Shown here: piece after piece, positions 51,368 to 62,445 of the stretch
Numbering within the stretch: position 1 is the stretch's first letter
How the letters are laid out: each line of letters opens with the position of its first letter
Notes under the pieces: generated by a model
Told to the model about the DNA's origin: nothing
The model's database searches: none
The model's input: the letters and a program-made list of their open reading frames with translations, nothing else
NCBI RefSeq assembly: GCF_902806685.2
Contig: NC_048562.1
Coordinates: 4,176,520-4,240,519, forward strand
DNA from: Maniola hyperantus
Taxonomy: Eukaryota > Arthropoda > Insecta > Lepidoptera > Nymphalidae
Reading direction: 5' to 3'
Length of the DNA stretch: 64,000 nucleotides
Translations under genes and position numbers: made by a program

Positions 51368-53551
51368 ATGGAACAGACTTTTGCCCAGTTTCATTCACTT
51401 TTGAAGGACGAATTGTGTTATGAGGTATCCATTCGTTCCGAAACTCCAGCACCTACAGTGCTAGGTTTAAAGAAACAGTTAAAACAATTAATTCAGGAAA
51501 TTCCTTCTGAATCAATTTTAGAGACAGATTTCTCTTCTGAAAGTGAGTTAGGGGTTATTACTAAAAAACTTCAAGACTTAGAAGATTTATTAAAAAAGTG
51601 TTCTGACACTAAAGATAGACATGCCCTCTGTAGGTCTAAAGCTTTAGCTTCACATTTGTACTTTAGAATTTTGAGAATACAGTGTTCCGAACTCAGCTTA
51701 ATAAGTAGGAAGAGTGAATTACATACAAAGTTGCAGAGTTTGATTTCCAGATTAGATGCTGACAATGAGTCGTCTCACGACGAATCACTGGATTCCGAGA
51801 GTACCGCCGTTGACTGCACTGGTGATAAAAATGTGGCCAAGTGGAAGTTACATTTCAACGGACAGGGTGATCCGCGCAGTTTCATCGAACGCGTTGAGGA
51901 ATATAAAAGATCTTATGGCGTTTCAGATGGAAAATTATTTGTTTCTGCATTTCATCTTTTTACAGGCCGAGCATTGTTATGGTACAGAGGCAACAAATGT
52001 CAAGTTTCGTCTTGGTCAGAATTGAGAACTTTATTTTTAGAGGAATTTGATGCAGTAGATTATGACTACAGGTTGCTAGGTGAAATTCGAGCAAGAACAC
52101 AAGGCTCTGAAGAACCTGTGTCTATCTATTTCGCTGTAATGTTTGGCATGTTTTCAAGGTTGTCAACACCACTTTCCGAAGAACAAAAGTTACAAATTTT
52201 ATTACATAATATTCGCCCTTTTTACTCAGAACAATTGGCTCTTGTTGACATTAAGTCTGTCGCAATGTTGAAGGAAAAGTGTCGCAAACTAGAGGCTGCG
52301 AGGCAGCGTTCCGCCTTATTTTCTGAGCCTACTAACAGTAAGGCAACTTTAAGTTCAGAGTTTGCTTACAAACAAGTGACAAAACAGATAAACACACTTT
52401 CAGTCACACCTGCACCTAAGGTTGATACAAGTAAAGGCACTGATTTTACGAAAACAAATAAACAACTATGTTACAAGTGCGGCAAGGGTAACCATTCCTT
52501 TAAATTTTGCAGGACAGTTCCGAAATTTATTAGATGTTTTTCGTGTGGACGTCAGAACTTTACAGTAAAGACATGTCCAAGTTGTAGTAAAAAGGCGATT
52601 AGTAAACCCGCTCCGGACAAAAATTCAAAAAAACTAATTAGTAAGAACTGTGCAGAGACACAAGTAAAGAACTTGGTCATTAACAACAAAACATCCCTTT
52701 TACCTGACACAGTTCTGTATTCAGTGGATAAACGAGACTGTAGGCCACATTTAAAGGTTTTTGTTGACGGTTTTGAGATTACAGGTTTACTAGATTCCGG
52801 TGCTTGCGCGTCAATTTTGGGTAACCAGGCGCACAAGGTTTTTTTGAGATTCGGTTATAAACTGCATAGCAGTATTGATACCACATTTTCAGTGGCAAAT
52901 GGAGACAAACTTGATTGCATGGGTTATATGTTTATTCCGATTACTTATAATTCCGTAACTCACATAATAAAATTTTTTGTAGTACCCTCTATAATAGCGG
53001 ATGTTATTTTTGGCTGTGACTTTTGGAAAACATTTCAGTTAGCCCCTGGCATTTTTGATAATTTAGAATTAATTAAGGCACCTTCTCAATTTTACAATAT
53101 TTGTGCGATTGATAATAAACAAATTCATACCATCACTTCTTTTGAAGACTTATCATCTCAACAGAAAGAATTAGCCCAGTCTGTAGTAAATAAATTTTTA
53201 GATATTTCTTCAGAGAAAATAGGATTGGGTAGAACAAAATTAATTGAACATGTTATTGACACCGGTGATGCCTTGCCAATAAAAATAAAACAATATCCAC
53301 TTTCTCCCGAAAAGAAGGAAACTTTAAGTAAAGAGTTAGATAGGATGCTGGAAATGGACGTAGTTACTCCGAGTGAAAGCCCTTGGAATAACCCAGCAAT
53401 CTTAGTGAAAAAGGCAAATGGAGACTGGAGATTTTGCCTAGATTGCAGGAAATTAAATTCAGTGACAAAGGGGGATTCATACTCAATACCGTACATTCCA
53501 CAAATTCTAGATAGCTTGAAAGAGGCAAGGTTTTATCATCGATTGATTTAA
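51368..53551 (+). CDS. Gag-protease-RT N-terminus of the Gypsy element
   Basis: 727 codons in one frame. Capsid-like region around residues 158-315 (FNGQGDPRSFIERVEEYK, ALLWYRG); a CCHC knuckle C368-C371-H376-C381; a second Cys-rich motif near 390-406; aspartic protease DSGA at 476-479; and the start of RT with ESPWNNPAILVKKANGDWRF near the end. Gag and Pol are fused with no frameshift between them. The frame stops prematurely at 53551 inside RT. Confidence 0.92.
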   Translation: MEQTFAQFHSLLKDELCYEVSIRSETPAPTVLGLKKQLKQLIQEIPSESILETDFSSESELGVITKKLQDLEDLLKKCSDTKDRHALCRSKALASHLYFRILRIQCSELSLISRKSELHTKLQSLISRLDADNESSHDESLDSESTAVDCTGDKNVAKWKLHFNGQGDPRSFIERVEEYKRSYGVSDGKLFVSAFHLFTGRALLWYRGNKCQVSSWSELRTLFLEEFDAVDYDYRLLGEIRARTQGSEEPVSIYFAVMFGMFSRLSTPLSEEQKLQILLHNIRPFYSEQLALVDIKSVAMLKEKCRKLEAARQRSALFSEPTNSKATLSSEFAYKQVTKQINTLSVTPAPKVDTSKGTDFTKTNKQLCYKCGKGNHSFKFCRTVPKFIRCFSCGRQNFTVKTCPSCSKKAISKPAPDKNSKKLISKNCAETQVKNLVINNKTSLLPDTVLYSVDKRDCRPHLKVFVDGFEITGLLDSGACASILGNQAHKVFLRFGYKLHSSIDTTFSVANGDKLDCMGYMFIPITYNSVTHIIKFFVVPSIIADVIFGCDFWKTFQLAPGIFDNLELIKAPSQFYNICAIDNKQIHTITSFEDLSSQQKELAQSVVNKFLDISSEKIGLGRTKLIEHVIDTGDALPIKIKQYPLSPEKKETLSKELDRMLEMDVVTPSESPWNNPAILVKKANGDWRFCLDCRKLNSVTKGDSYSIPYIPQILDSLKEARFYHRLI

Positions 53552-53644
53552 GTTCAAGTTTCTGGCAAATTCCATTAGCTAACGACTCTCAGGAAAAAAA
53601 CCAGTTTTACAGTTCCTGGTAGAGGGTTATTCAAATTTAAAGTC
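53552..53644 (+). pseudogene. broken RT joint between two frameshifts
   Basis: RT sequence continues here in a shifted frame. The first break is a missing base in a T run near 53532; the second is an extra base in an A run near 53596-53602, after which the original frame resumes. Confidence 0.85.
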
Positions 53645-55054
53645 ATGCCGTTTGGCCTATGCGGTGCACCAGCACGACAGCAGAGGTTAATGGACCAGTT
53701 ATTTAATCAAAATTTTTGTAGTGATATTGAAAATGGAATAGTATTTTGTTATATAGATGATATTGTTATTTGTTCTGCTGATTTTGAAACCCATTTAATT
53801 TTATTAAACAGAGTTCTGGATAAACTAAAAATGGCTCAACTATCCATAAATTTTGATAAATGTAATTTTTTTAGAAACTCTTTGAAATATTTAGGGTATA
53901 TAGTGGACGAATTTGGTTTACGCACAGATCCTGGAAAAGTTGCCGCAGTTTTGAACTTTCCGACCCCAAAAACTGCACAGGAGGTAAAGATTTTCCTAGG
54001 CACTTGTTCTTGGTACAGGCGCTTTATTAGGAATTTTTCAACCATCGCTGCACCACTCAATAGACTAACGAGTAAAGGAAAGAACGCACCTAAATTTGAG
54101 TGGAGCGAACAGGCAGAGGTAGCATTTAATACATTGAAGAATGCGTTGGTAACCGCACCTGTTCTTGCGGTACCGAATTTAGAAAAACCATTCAAAATAC
54201 ATTGTGATGCTTCTGCATATGGTGTTGGCGGTATGCTAACGCAAGAAACCGATGGTTGCGATCATCCCATTGCGTATGTCAGTAGGAGCCTAAATAAAAA
54301 CGAAAGGAATTACAGCGCGACGGAACGCGAGGCTCTAGCTGTGATTTTTGCAGTGGAGAAATTTCAGGCTTATTTTGGTTCCAAGCCAGTCACAATTATC
54401 ACAGACCATGCATCCCTAAAGTGGTTCTTAAATTTAGAAAATCCCTCAGGACGACTCGCCAGATGGGGTTGTAGATTATCACAGTATAATTTTGTTATCG
54501 AACATAGGAAGGGTTGTGATAATGTAGTTCCGGATACCTTGTCGAGACTCATACACGTAGATGTAGTTGGTGATCGTAATGATAACTCTAGTCAACAAGT
54601 TTTGGTAGATGACTGGTATGACAAAACATTTAATGGCTGTAAAATCAATCCAGCAAATTTTCCGAATTTTAGTATTTTGAACGATAAACTATATCGTTAC
54701 AGTAAATGTAAATACCAGCTTCTCAGTGAGTTCGACTGGAAAGAGGTAGTCCACAAGAACGACATCCTTAGAATTATGCAACAAAACCATGCAGATGCAA
54801 CTGCAGGTCATTTTGGTGTGTTCAAAACTCATCGCAGATTATCCCTCAGATATTTTTGGCGTGGTATGTATAAGGACGTGGTTGAGTACGTTAAGAATTG
54901 TGATACTTGCTCTGCGTATAAACACACGACATCAGCCACTCCAGGTCTGCTAGGGAAGCCTAAAGTCTGCGAGAGACCTTTTCAGGTCATTTCGGCTGAT
55001 TTAGTCGGACCTTTGCCTAGGTCTAAATCAGGATTTACATTTCTTTTGTGGTGA
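53645..55054 (+). CDS. Pol segment: RT, RNase H, integrase start
   Basis: 469 codons. RT box YIDD at residues 36-39; RNase H with D188 in HCDAS, TEREALAV (226-233) and TDHASLKW (253-260); integrase HHCC zinc region with GHFG and CDTCSAYK; then the first catalytic Asp of integrase in SADLVGPLP. The frame ends prematurely at 55054. Confidence 0.92.
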   Translation: MPFGLCGAPARQQRLMDQLFNQNFCSDIENGIVFCYIDDIVICSADFETHLILLNRVLDKLKMAQLSINFDKCNFFRNSLKYLGYIVDEFGLRTDPGKVAAVLNFPTPKTAQEVKIFLGTCSWYRRFIRNFSTIAAPLNRLTSKGKNAPKFEWSEQAEVAFNTLKNALVTAPVLAVPNLEKPFKIHCDASAYGVGGMLTQETDGCDHPIAYVSRSLNKNERNYSATEREALAVIFAVEKFQAYFGSKPVTIITDHASLKWFLNLENPSGRLARWGCRLSQYNFVIEHRKGCDNVVPDTLSRLIHVDVVGDRNDNSSQQVLVDDWYDKTFNGCKINPANFPNFSILNDKLYRYSKCKYQLLSEFDWKEVVHKNDILRIMQQNHADATAGHFGVFKTHRRLSLRYFWRGMYKDVVEYVKNCDTCSAYKHTTSATPGLLGKPKVCERPFQVISADLVGPLPRSKSGFTFLLW

Positions 55055-55821
55055 CGTGTTGTTTTTCGAAATATACAATGTTGTTTCCGTTACGGCGTGC
55101 CACAGGTGCCGCTGTTGTTAAAGCGCTAGAGAATTTTGTATTTTTGAACCATAGTGTTCCAGAGACTGTGATTGTGGACAATGGGTCCCAATTTACAGGA
55201 TCTGAATTCCGTAATCTCATTAAGCGTTATAATATTCCGAAATTACACTACACACCACTGTACACTCCGCAAGTTAACCTTGTTGAGAGGTACAATAAGG
55301 TTGTTATGACTGCTGTAGCCGCTTTTGTGAAAGATAACCACAGGTCCTGGGACGAAAACCTGTACAAGGTCCAGTTCGCCATAAACAGTGCGGTTAATGA
55401 ATCCACTGGATTCTCCCCGTTCTTCCTTGTCCACGCTAGAGAACCGGTTTTAAATGGTTCCTTCTATAAGGACACGGATAAGGAGTACGAGGCCGGAATT
55501 CCAAGGGAGGAATACGCAGGAAAGTTTGGAACTTTGGAGGACATATTTGGTCAGGTTAGGAGAAATTTGTTTCAGGCTCATGCAGAGTATGCAACGCATT
55601 ACAACTTAAGGCGTAGGTCTGCAAGCTATTCTGTTGGGGATATAGTGTGGAAAAAGACCTATCCACAAAGCGACGCTACAAATTTTTTCGCAGCTAAGCT
55701 GGCACCTAAGTATGAAAAGTGCAGGGTTGTCAAGGTTTTGTCACCTTTGGTTTACGAACTAGTTAGAGTAGCTGACAACCACCCAATAGGCACTTGGCAT
55801 ATTAAGGATATTAAGAAGTAG
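55048..55821 (+). CDS. Pol segment: integrase core and C-terminus
   Basis: 257 codons continuing integrase after a third single-base break near 55046-55050. D44 in VDNGSQFTG and E80 in NLVERYNK keep the D-35-E spacing. The C-terminus has YSVGDIVWKK and ends GTWHIKDIKK. No chromodomain seen. Confidence 0.92.
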   Translation: MVTCCFSKYTMLFPLRRATGAAVVKALENFVFLNHSVPETVIVDNGSQFTGSEFRNLIKRYNIPKLHYTPLYTPQVNLVERYNKVVMTAVAAFVKDNHRSWDENLYKVQFAINSAVNESTGFSPFFLVHAREPVLNGSFYKDTDKEYEAGIPREEYAGKFGTLEDIFGQVRRNLFQAHAEYATHYNLRRRSASYSVGDIVWKKTYPQSDATNFFAAKLAPKYEKCRVVKVLSPLVYELVRVADNHPIGTWHIKDIKK

Positions 55822-56625
55822 ATATTTGCCATTACTTAGTTTGGTCTAAACTGTTTGAATATTTAAGTTATCAATATTCAATTAGGAATTTGTATGAGTG
55901 TAGTGATGTTCTGAATTAACAGTTACATTACCATGGTTCAGTTGAGGATGAATGTAGTGGATGTATGTAGGGATGAATATGTGATGATTGGAATGCTTGT
56001 GGTAGACCAACCGGTAGAGAAAGTAAAAATGCAAATATCGTACTTTGGGGATAACGAAAAGGGGGGGTTTTGTGTTTTGTTTTCGTTTTCCTTCTAGATA
56101 ATGGATCATTTCTGTTATTTTTCCGATTCTGTCCCGAGATCTATTTTCTAGGAGAGTTATTTCGTTTTTTTTTCTCATATTCCGATTTTGATTCGGTTTT
56201 ATTTTTCCGAATGGGATAGAGAACGGTTGCCATATCAGATGGACCCGTTCACAACCAGATTTTCCGTATTTGTTGAGTAACAAATATTACGATGGTAGTT
56301 TAAAAGAGTGAACCACCGTAGGCCTAGACGCATTCTATCAGTCAGCTGAAGAATGATGCCAAGATGTTTCCACTCAAGTGTCTTAGACACCATGAAGTTT
56401 TTTTGTATATATTCTTTTTAGAAGTTAGGGTTGTGTAGTTAAGTATAATGTATAAAACCTTACACTGTTTTCAGTATATTTATTTTGTTAGACAATTTTC
56501 CTTGTTAGTAGTAGATGTGCGTTCACGCGTAACTTCTGTGTTTTTTTTGTTTGTTTCAGGCAAATTGTTAGTAGTTGTTGGATGACGCTGAGGGCAGCGT
56601 GGTTCAACCTGTTGAACCTTTTCGT
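55822..56625 (+). other. non-coding stretch after integrase
   Basis: No env-like ORF, signal peptide or membrane segment in the plus strand. T-rich with CGTTTTCC blocks like those in the LTR. Confidence 0.6.
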
Positions 56626-56637
56626 AGGAGGGGAAGT
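56626..56637 (+). other. polypurine tract
   Basis: AGGAGGGGAAG ending 2-3 bp before the 3' LTR; plus-strand primer site. Confidence 0.75.
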
Positions 56638-56639
56638 AT

Positions 56640-58112
56640 TGTGACGTTGTAAATTTTGAACTACTAACTAGCGTTTCGCTTTTAATAAAAATCTATTTTG
56701 TTCAAAGTATGTTGGTGCCACCTAGCATCAAGGTGCAGAACTACGCGTGGGTCGATGTTCAGAGTTCATTCGAGCCACAATAGATGGCGTTTGCTTCGTT
56801 GTCAATTGTCGTAAAAATAAAACAAAATAATTAAATAAAACCATAATATCATTTGTTTATTGTTAAGTCATTAACAAAACGGTTCTTATAATATATCCTT
56901 AGGTTCCGCAAATATTCAAAAATGAATTGGCTTCATGATCAAACTAACTGAGAGCGGCCACACTCGGGTTGCGTCTGGCAACACCGATTGGTGAGATTTA
57001 GAATTTTTCTGGAGTCAACATGTGAAGACGAATTTTTTCGTTCCAGGAAAATCTCACTCCTTTTCGCCCATGGCTTCGCCTGGGAAAATACAATAGTTAT
57101 AAATTTAGTCATCCTAACGTATTTCAATGTTTCATCAATTATGGTGAGTGAAAAATCAAGTAATGTGGATTCGACAAAATGGCGGTTTGGTTAGAGAAAA
57201 TCCTAATTTCATGATTTCCCTTTCAGTTCCAGTTATTTTACCTTCCCAAATAAATGAGGATAATGGGTTGTGGGTGGACTCCTGAAAACCATTGGTGGCC
57301 AGGAGTTCAATAGGTGAGTTGTGTTTGATCGGGAAAATTCCACGTGTCGAAATTTTCACACAGCACAAATTATAATCTTGTTTTTTTCTTTGTTGCAGGG
57401 TTTCCGTTTGCGTTTCCGTTTTTAGTTTTCGGTTTTCCGTTTTTCGCTTTCGTTTTCCGTATTTATTTCTTTTGCACATTCACGTTGGCAACTTAATTCT
57501 ATGGATAAGACTTGGTGAAAATCTTTGTAATGAAACATTTCGGTTGTGAAGAATCAAGTTAAATCGAGTTTTGGGAGCTTGGCCGATGCCGTCCAGCTAC
57601 CTTGCAGTCTTCGCACCTACAAGTAAGCAAATGTTTGTATCCTGGAACAGTTTAGTGAACCTTCTTAGTGTATGTGTACAGTAAGAACCCTGTCTTTACT
57701 ACTGAGCTTTTATTTTGAAACAATTTTATGAATTTTACTGTGTCATTGTCTATTCCATGCCAATGGCATCTTAAATTTAAAACATAGATTTTATGTACTA
57801 TCTACCTAAGGCGTTCTAATGTATCTAAATTAAGTCTTGGCATTAAGCTAGAATAACTAAGCATTATTAGCCATCATTATGTATTAAGCGACCCCGGTAA
57901 AAGTTACATTAAAAACAATTTTGCCTAACATCTAGCAAATTTCATTTATAACACCTCATATACATTACAAGGGAGTCGACGGCTAGCTTCTATTCTTTAC
58001 TAGGTAGATAGATCAAGTAAAGTAAATTATTTTTTTCCTCTAATCTTTGTAAGGTGGTAGATTATTCCGTATCCGGGTATATTTCCATTCCGCCCAATTT
58101 ATCACCCTTACA
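56640..58112 (+). repeat. 3' LTR
   Basis: TGTGACGTTG to ATCACCCTTACA, 1473 bp, same length as the 5' LTR. Confidence 0.95.
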
Positions 58113-58138
58113 ATATATATATATATACATGAAATACA

Positions 58139-58437
58139 AAAGACCTGGAGACTGGAGAGTGACATAGGCTACTTTTTATACCGGAAAATCGAAGAGTTCC
58201 CACGGGATTTTTATAAAACCTAATTCCACGCGGACGAAGTCGCTGGCATCAGCTAGTCTAAATATATAAAAGGAAAAGGTGACTGACTGACTGATCTATC
58301 AACGCACAGCTCAAACTACTGAACGGATTGGGCTGAAACTTGGCATGCAGATAGCTATTATGACGTAGGCGTCCGCTAAGAAAGGATTTTTGAAAATTCA
58401 ACCCCTAAGGGTGTGAAATAGAGGTTTCAAATTTTTG
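58139..58437 (+). mobile_element. head-to-tail HEL-1 end and HEL-2
   Basis: HEL-1 3' part 58139-58256 (...GCATCAGCTAG) is followed immediately by HEL-2 from TC at 58257; HEL-2 lacks its CTAG end. Confidence 0.7.
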
Positions 58438-58727
58438 CAATCACCAGCAGCAGAAACCAGCCCAGAGTGAAGAAAGAAAAGAAAGAAGAGTCTAACATCG
58501 AGTTCGGATAGAAAATTCTACTAAAATGAGCCACACAAATCTCTAATTTAAACCCATGTAATTTTGAATTTCTACACATGTACCTACTTAATTATAAATT
58601 CTAGGTACAATATGAAGTTGAATTCTCAAAAAGAATCCGTGGCATTCATTGTCTTTAATTGAGACATTCCAACACGTTCGGACGGACATACCTACTAAAT
58701 TCACATCAAATTGCATAACGTTTGAAG

Positions 58728-59294
58728 TTTTAGGGTTCCGTACCTTATAAGGAAAAAAGGAACCCTTATAGAATCACTTTGTTATCTGTCTGTCCATTGT
58801 GTCTGTTAAGAAAACGTACAGGGTACTTCCCGTTGACGTAGAATCATGAAATTTGGTAGGTAGGTAGGTAGGTATTTTAGCACAAGTAAAGGAAAAAATC
58901 CGAAAACTATGAATTTGTGGTTACATCAGAGAAAAAAAAAACCGGCAAAGTGCGAGTCAGGCTCGCGCAACAAGGGTTCCGTAATTCAGTCGTATTTTTT
59001 CGACATTTTGCATGATAACTCAAAAACTATGATGCATAAAAATAAATAAAAATTTGTTTTAGAATGCACAAGTAAAGTCCTTTCATATGATACCCTACTT
59101 GATATAGTTATCTTACTTCGAATATTGAAAATACTAATTATTAGTTCATGACCACAATTTAATATTTTTTGTGTGATCTAACCCTAAATTCACGGTTTTC
59201 AGATTTTTCCCCTAAAGCCAGCTATAAGACCCACCTACCTGCCAAATTTCATGATTCTAGGTCAACGGGAAGTACCCTGTAGGTTTCTTGACAG

Positions 59295-59325
<31 letters not shown>

Positions 59326-59612
59326 ACAAAGTGATCCTATAAGGGTTCCGTTTTTCCTTTGGAGGTACGGAACCCTAAAAAAATTAAAATGTGTTCATGA
59401 ACAAATATTAGTATTTCCAATTTTCAAAGTTAGATTGGTATACCAAGTGGGGTATCATAATAATGAAAGGGCTTCACCTGTACATTCTAAAACCGATTTT
59501 TATTAATTTTTATGCATCTATAATGCATTTCTCGTGCAAAATGTCGAAAAAATACGACTGTAATACGGAACTCTCGGTGCGCGAGCCTGACTCGCACTTG
59601 ACCGGTTTTTTA
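58728..59612. repeat. family-3 repeat inserted in an opposite family-3 repeat
   Basis: Outer minus copy in two halves (58728-58935 and 59383-59612). Inner plus copy 58936-59382 (ACCGGCAAAGTGCGAGTCAG to GGTACGGAACCCTAAAA) sits in its poly(A) stretch. Confidence 0.82.
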
Positions 59613-59634
59613 TGTAATTAAATATCAGTCGCTT

Positions 59635-59790
59635 TAGTGGTGAAGGAAAACATCGAAAGGCTGAGAGTTCTCAAAGGTGTGTGAAGTCTGCCAATCCGCA
59701 ATTGTCCTGCATGGTAGATGGCCAAAACCCTTCTCACTCTGAGAGGTGACCCGTACTCTGTAGTGAGCCAGCGATGGGTTGATTATGATA
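59635..59790 (+). repeat. 3' half of a lepidopteran SINE
   Basis: AAACATCG...GAGAGTTCTC, GCCAATCCGCAATTG, CTCACTCTGAGAGG and GTAGTGAGCCAGCGATGGG. Also at 62270-62440 and 62500-62640. Confidence 0.6.
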
Positions 59791-60366
59791 ATATACCTAT
59801 CTACTAATTTAAATTCACATAAAATTGCATAACGTAGGAAGTTTTTTGAATATATTGTAATTCATAATACAGGATGTTGTTTTCGGAGCGGTCAGAGAGG
59901 AAAATTTATACAAATGGCGCAAGGCACACTGACAGAGCTGAGACGCAGCGTTTTTCTTGATAACAATTCAAACTAAGCTTTGTTTACTTTGGCATAACGA
60001 CGACGCGACGCGCGGCAAGCCCTGGTGCGCACTAGTGATGTAATGAACATTCGTATTCGCATTCGTATTTATATCTTGAAATTCGCAAAATACGGTCTTG
60101 GAATGTAGTAATAAAATGACGTGATTTTTTGTATAGCGGCAGTTTATGGGGCTAGAATTCAAAATTAAAATGAATAATTTAAAAAAATCGTGAGTCTTAT
60201 TTAATTTTTCTATAATTAATTATTAACGTCACGCTGCTGTACGGAAAGGGAAAAAATGACGTCACAATGCGTAAACGACAAATTTATTACTTTTTATCCC
60301 GGAAAATAAAAGAGTTCCCACGGGATTTTTAAAAATCCTAATTCCACGCAGTCGCGGGCATCAGCT

Positions 60367-60961
60367 AGTGAACTAATAATTAGTATTTTCACTTTTCTAA
60401 GTAAGATAACTACATCAAGTGGGGTATCATATGAAAGGTCTTCACCTGTGCATTCTAAAACAGATTTTTATTTATTTTCCCTTACGTATATCCATCCACT
60501 CCGGGATTCCCGGCCGTTGACGCATCCGCCTATACATAAAACCGGCCAAGTGCGAGTCAGGCTCGCGCATCGAGGGTTCCATAGTAGTCGTATTTTTTCG
60601 ACATTTTGCACGATAAATTAAAAACTATGATTCATAAAAATAAATAAAAATCTGTTATAGAATCCACAGGTGAAGCCCTTTCATATGATACCCCACTTGA
60701 TATAGTTATCTTAATTTGATAATTGAAAATACTAATTATTATTAGGTCATGACCACAATTTTTTTTTGTGTGATGTGACCACAAATTCACGGTTTTCAGA
60801 TTTTTCCCCAAATGTATATAGCTATAAGATCTACCTACCTGCCAAATTTCATGATTCTAGGTCAACGGGAAGTACCCTGTAGGTTTCTTGACAGACAGAC
60901 AGACAACAAAGTGATCCTATAAATAAGGGTTCCGTTTTTCCTTTTGAGGTACGGAACCCTA
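60367..60961. repeat. family-3 fragment (-) and full copy (+)
   Basis: Fragment 60367-60478 follows a HEL-1 end (CATCAGCTAG, 60358-60367). Full copy 60538-60961. Confidence 0.75.
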
Positions 60962-61053
60962 ATAACGTTTGAAGTTTGAACCACTCGTAAACACGGGTTT
61001 TTGCCGTTTTAAAAAGCTTTTTGCGGCTTTTGACAGTTGGCACTTTCGTTTCT

Positions 61054-61486
61054 TTTTAGGGTTCCGTACCTCAAAAGGAAAAACGGAACCCTTATAGGAT
61101 CACTTAGTTGTCTGTCTGTCCGTCTGTCTGTCAAGAAACCTACAGGGTACTTCCCGTTGACCTAGAATCATGAAATTTGGCAGGTAGGTAGATCTTATAG
61201 CTGACATTTGGGGAAATAATCTGAAAACCGTGAATTTAGGGTTAGATCACACAAAAAAAATTAAATTGTGGTCATGACGTAATAATTCGTATTTTCAACT
61301 TTCGAAGTGAGTGACTATATCAAGTGGGGTATCATATGAAAGGTCTTCACCTGTACATTCTAAAACAGATTTTTATTTATTTTTATGCATCATAGTTTTT
61401 GAATTATCGTGCAAAATGTCGAAAAAATACGACTGTAGTACGGAACCCTCATTGCGCGAGCCTGACTCGCACTTGGTCGGTTTTTT
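61054..61486 (-). repeat. family-3 repeat, full length
   Basis: TTTTAGGGTTCCGTACCTCA to GACTCGCACTTGGTCGG; inverted relative to 60538-60961, 92 bp away. Confidence 0.8.
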
Positions 61487-61489
61487 AAA

Positions 61490-62100
61490 TAGTTTGGGGC
61501 TTGGGTTGAAACGCTCGAAATAAATAGTGTTTTCTCACTTTTGAACAAACCTGAAAAAATTCCCCGCACGATGTTTCCCGTACAATTTTGTATGGAAATT
61601 GTATTTGTGTTTTCGCGATGCGTGCCGATTCATACAATTTACATATGTCACAGAATTCTGCGGGAAAATCACGCTTGAAAAATCACGGCCTTACTTACCC
61701 TAATAAATACGCATGGCTAAGGTTTAGAATACTCTTAACGATATGTGTTTCCTACCAATTACAACCCGGGTATCTTTAAAACAAAAGTGAATAGGCATCC
61801 ACTCCCACCTTAGGCCATATTATCATCACTTTCCATCAGGTGTGATTTTGGTCAAGCGTTTGTCTATAATGAATTTTAAAAATACCTGATTTATTTTAGT
61901 GCCCTCACCTTACCTGCTGTCTGGTTACGCTACCAAATAGACACCAGGTAAGGTACTCTTCATAGAGTTGTATTACATTTTGTTGGTAGCGCAACCAGCC
62001 TACTGATTTACTAACTCTAAACTAGTTTAGAGATTTTGTGTAGCAGAATTAGCAAGCATTTATACATCCCAGCCGGGTTGGAAATGCAGCGTAGATTTTT
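61490..62100. other. upstream stretch, mostly unidentified
   Basis: Contains a CACTTTCCATCAGGTGTGAT repeat (61790-61870) and a GGTAGCGTAACCAG-type palindrome near 61925-61995. No exon of E(Pc) found. Confidence 0.4.
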
Positions 62101-62103
62101 TTT

Positions 62104-62445
62104 AAATTTTGCTGTGATAGCCTAGTGGTTAGGACATCCGCCTCTTAATCGGAGGTAAGGGGTTCGATCCCGGGCACGCACCTCTAACTTTTCGGAGTTA
62201 CGTGCGTTTTATAAATATCTGTGGTTTTAAGTAATTAAATATCACTCGCTTTAACGGTGAAGAAAAACATCGTGAGAAAACCTGCGTGCTTGAGAGTTCT
62301 CCATAATGTTCTCAAAAGTGTGTGAATTCTGCCAATCCGCACTTGGCCAGCGTGGTAGACTATGGCAAAATCCCTTCTCACTCGGAGAGGAGACCCGCGC
62401 ACTGTAGTGAGCCGGCGATGAGTTGATCATACTGATGCTTGTAAT
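62104..62445 (+). mobile_element. tRNA-derived SINE, near full length
   Basis: The head GCTGTGATAGCCTAGTGGTT ... CCGCCTCTTAATCGGAGG ... GGTTCGATCCCGGGC is tRNA-like (A and B boxes). The body ends GTAGTGAGCCGGCGATGAGT. An extra 3' half lies at 62500-62640. Confidence 0.7.

Larger units (their letters stand above)
48731..58112 (+). mobile_element. Ty3/Gypsy LTR retrotransposon, complete but frame-broken
   Basis: 9382 bp: two 1473-bp LTRs, a tRNA primer site, a gag-pol region and a polypurine tract. Flanked by ATAT in an AT run (target duplication plausible but ambiguous). Antisense to E(Pc). Domain order gag, protease, reverse transcriptase, RNase H, integrase is the Gypsy order. No env-like ORF follows integrase. 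Confidence 0.95.

Noticed and set aside
55882..56283. Minus ORF of 133 codons after integrase as a possible extra gene or env
   Set aside because: Wrong strand for env, no signal peptide or membrane segment, low-complexity composition.
49246..57479. Identical 107-codon minus ORFs at 49246-49569 and 57156-57479
   Set aside because: They lie in the two LTRs, so identity follows from LTR duplication; the K/R-rich reading comes from a pyrimidine tract.
31266..61523. Recurrent ORFs such as SGVSYERSSPVHSKTDFYLF
   Set aside because: All arise from family-3 repeat copies; the reading is a by-product of repeat identity.
62104..62180. Possible tRNA gene with CTCTTAA anticodon loop
   Set aside because: Part of a dispersed SINE (related heads at 30350-30405 and 32996-33085); anticodon stem mismatched.
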